Assembly: GCF_033118175.1 (NCBI RefSeq)
Contig: NW_026870965.1
Location: 806,001 to 870,000 of the forward strand
Origin: Dama dama
Lineage: Eukaryota > Chordata > Mammalia > Artiodactyla > Cervidae
Length of the DNA: 64,000 nucleotides
Reading direction: 5' to 3'
A program made the translations under genes and the position numbers. This document shows, one piece after another, positions 61,971 through 64,000 of this stretch. Below the pieces are notes generated by a model that saw nothing but the letters and a program-made list of their open reading frames with translations, made no database searches and was not told the origin of the DNA. Each line of letters starts with the position of its first letter. Positions within the stretch are counted from its first letter, which is position 1.

Positions 61971-64000
61971 AAAACATGAAGAGCATGAAAATGTGTGAAA
62001 AATATGAACAGCTTCATAGGTGTCAAAAATCAGATGAGCATGAAACGGTCTGAAAAATATGAGGAGCATGAAGCGGTGTTGGAAATCATGAAGAGCCTGA
62101 AAAGGTGTGAGAAATATGAAGAGCTTCTAAAGGTGTCAAAAATATGAGGAGCATGAAACGGCCTGAAAAATACGAGGAGCATGAAGTGGTGCTGAAAAAC
62201 ATGAAGAGCCTGAAAATGTGTGCAAAATATGAAGAGCTTCAAAAATGTGAAAAATATGAAGAGCTTCAAAAGGTGTGAACAATATGAACAGCTTCATTAG
62301 GTGTCAAAAATGAGATTAGCATGAAACGTTCTGAAAAATATGAGGAGCATGAGGTCGTGTTGGAAATCATGAAGAGCCTGAAAAGGTGTGAAATATATGA
62401 AGAGCTTCAAAAGGTGTCAAAAATATGAGGAAAATGAAACGGTCTGAAAAATAGGAGGAGCATGAAGTGGTGTTGAAAAACATGAAGAGCCTGAAAAGGT
62501 GTGAAAAATATGAAGAGCTTCAAAAGGTTTCAAAATATAGGAAGCATGATACGGTTTGAAAAATATTAGGAGAATGAAGTGGTGTTCAAAAACATGAACA
62601 GCCTGAAAAGGTGTGAAAAATATGAAGAGCTTCAAAAGGTGTCAAAAATATGAGGAGCATGAAACGGTCTGTAAACTAGGAGGAGCATGAAGCGGTGTTC
62701 AAAATCATGAAGAGCCTGAAAACGTATGAAAATTATGAAGAGCTTCAAAAGATGTCAAATATATGAGTAGCATGAAACGGTCTGAAAAATAAGATGAGCA
62801 TTAAACGGTGTTCAAAAACATGAAGAGCCTGAAAAGGTGTGAAAAATATGAAGAGCCTCAAAAAGTGCCAAAAATCTGAGGAGTATGAAACGGTCTGAAA
62901 AATAGGAGGAGCATGAAGCGGTGTTCAAAAACATGAAGAGCCTGAGAAGTTGTGAAAAATATGAAGAGCTTTAAAAGGTGTCAAAAACATGAGGAGCATG
63001 AAAAGTTCTGAAAAATAGGAGGATAATGAAACGGTGTTCAAAAACATGAAGAGCCTGAAAAGGTGTGAAAAATATGAAGACGCCTCAAAACGTGTCAAAA
63101 TTTTGAGGAGTATGAAACGGTCTGAAAAATAGCAGGAGCATGAAAGGTGTTCAAAAACATGAAGAGCCTGAAAAGGTGTGAAAAATATGAAGAGCTTCAA
63201 AAGGTGTCAAAAATATGAGCAGCATGAAACGGTCTGAAAAAGAGGAGGAGCATGAAACGGTCTCAAAAATAGGAGGAGCATGAAGTGGTGTTGAAAAACA
63301 TGAAGAGCCTGAAAACGTGTGAAAAATATGAAGAGCTTCAAAAAGTGTCAAAAATTAGATGAGCATGAAACGGTCTCAAAAATAGGAGGAGCATGAAGTG
63401 GTGTTGAAAAACATGAAGAGCCTGAAAACGTGTGAAAAATATGAAGAGCTTCAAAAGGTGTGAAAAATATGAAGAGCTTCAAAGGTGTCAAAAATTTGAG
63501 GAGCATGAAACGATCTGAAAAATAGGAGTAGCATGAAACGGTGTTCAAAAACATGTAGAGCCTGAAAAGGTGTGAATTACATGAGGAGCATGAAACGGTC
63601 TGAAAAATAGGAGGACCATGAAGCGGTGTTCAAAAACATGAAGAGCCTGAAAAGGTGTGAAAAATATGAAGAGCTTCTAAAGGTGTAAAAATTATGAGAA
63701 GCATGAAACGGTCTGAAAAATATGAGAAGCATGAAGTGGTGCTGAAAAACATGAAGAGCCTGAAAAGGTGTGAAATATATAAAGATCTTCAAAAGGTGTC
63801 AAAAATATGAGGAGCATGAAACGGTCTGAAAAATAGGAGGAACATGAAGCGGTGTTGAAAAACATGAAGAGCCTGAAAACGTCTGAAAAACATGAAGAGC
63901 TTTAAAAGGTGTCAAAAATATGAGGACCATGTAACGGTCTGAAAAATAGGAGGAGCATGAAGCTGTGTTCAAAAACGTGAAGAGCCTGAAAAGGTGTGAA

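Larger units (their letters stand above)
16791..64000. repeat. Main 113-bp higher-order satellite array, open to the right
   Basis: About 47 kb, or roughly 420 HORs of the A-B-C-D tetramer, with local omissions or additions of single monomers. Type D carries ATGAAGAGCTTCAA, which includes the imperfect dyad TGAAG-AG-CTTCA and the only regular AGCT in the family. Nothing interrupts the array: I see no L1, SINE, tRNA-like sequence, gene or unique DNA between 16791 and the end. Internal segmental copies are listed separately. Short minus-strand open frames of 60-210 codons recur with the repeat period and are not genes. The array is cut by the window end at 64000. Confidence 0.92.

Noticed and set aside
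541..64000. CRISPR array
   Set aside because: The repeats are directly contiguous with no unique spacers, the monomers diverge gradually, and the L1 identifies a mammalian genome.
541..64000. Bovine 1.706 satellite, suggested by the 2.25-2.36 kb unit length
   Set aside because: That satellite has a 23-bp prototype, whereas here the base period is 28 bp and the 2.3-kb unit is local to 50-58 kb. The length match looks coincidental.
8132..64000. CENP-B box
   Set aside because: I looked for TTCG followed by A and CGGG at the required spacing. TTCGAGGAGC occurs in monomers, but the CGGG half is absent, so no functional box is supported.
8132..64000. Heat-shock elements, as in HSF1-bound human satellite III
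   Set aside because: GAAGAGCTTC has GAA and TTC four bases apart; the element needs alternating GAA/TTC pentamers with two-base spacing.
8132..64000. Immunoglobulin switch region, because of G-skewed repeats with AGCT
   Set aside because: No GGGGT or GAGCTG pentamer clusters, AGCT only once per 113 bp, no constant-region exons, and the array is far too long and regular.
541..64000. G-quadruplex or telomere-like DNA
   Set aside because: The satellite monomer has no GGG runs and no TTAGGG words. The only G-run tract I noticed is in the L1 3' UTR.

Overview
This window is mammalian satellite DNA, almost certainly from a ruminant. It contains no intact protein-coding gene and no RNA gene that I can support. 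Two observations point to ruminants. The only dispersed element is an L1 copy whose ORF2 end, 3' UTR and tail read like the cattle/sheep/goat L1 (from memory, not searched). The first ~540 bases are CpG-containing sequence with landmarks 31 bp apart, which fits the known 31-bp subrepeat of the ruminant (bovid/cervid) satellite I family.

Layout: 1-540 is the satellite-I-like edge. 541-3698 is a purine-rich tandem array with a 28-bp monomer. 3699-5974 is a 5'-inverted (twin-primed) L1 fragment flanked by a ~15-bp target-site duplication. 5975-8131 resumes the 28-bp array. From 8132 the monomers change into a four-monomer higher-order repeat (HOR) of about 113 bp (28+29+28+28). A 4.1-4.6 kb block spanning the monomeric-to-HOR transition occurs 2.4 times in tandem (6471-11037, 11038-15127, 15128-~16890), so the array switches between the two forms three times. 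From 16791 to the window end everything is the 113-bp HOR array. It is patched with nested and dispersed segmental copies, the largest being a 2.25-2.36 kb unit present 3.6 times at 50126-58395. The array runs off the right end.

The order from left to right (older satellite, irregular monomers, HOR, near-identical multi-kb units) resembles the edge of a pericentromeric satellite block, with homogenisation increasing to the right. Many long minus-strand reading frames exist, up to 745 codons. They are a consequence of the repeat: the 28-bp monomer has no stop in any minus frame, and because 28 leaves remainder 1 on division by 3, all three frames spell the same 28-residue cyclic peptide. I regard them as non-genic. 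The only true coding ancestry is the two L1 ORF2 fragments, both pseudogenes.

The most novel items are the 28-bp/113-bp satellite family itself, which I do not recognise, its frame-independent open reading frames, the triplicated monomer-to-HOR boundary, and the hierarchy of segmental copies whose lengths differ by whole monomers.
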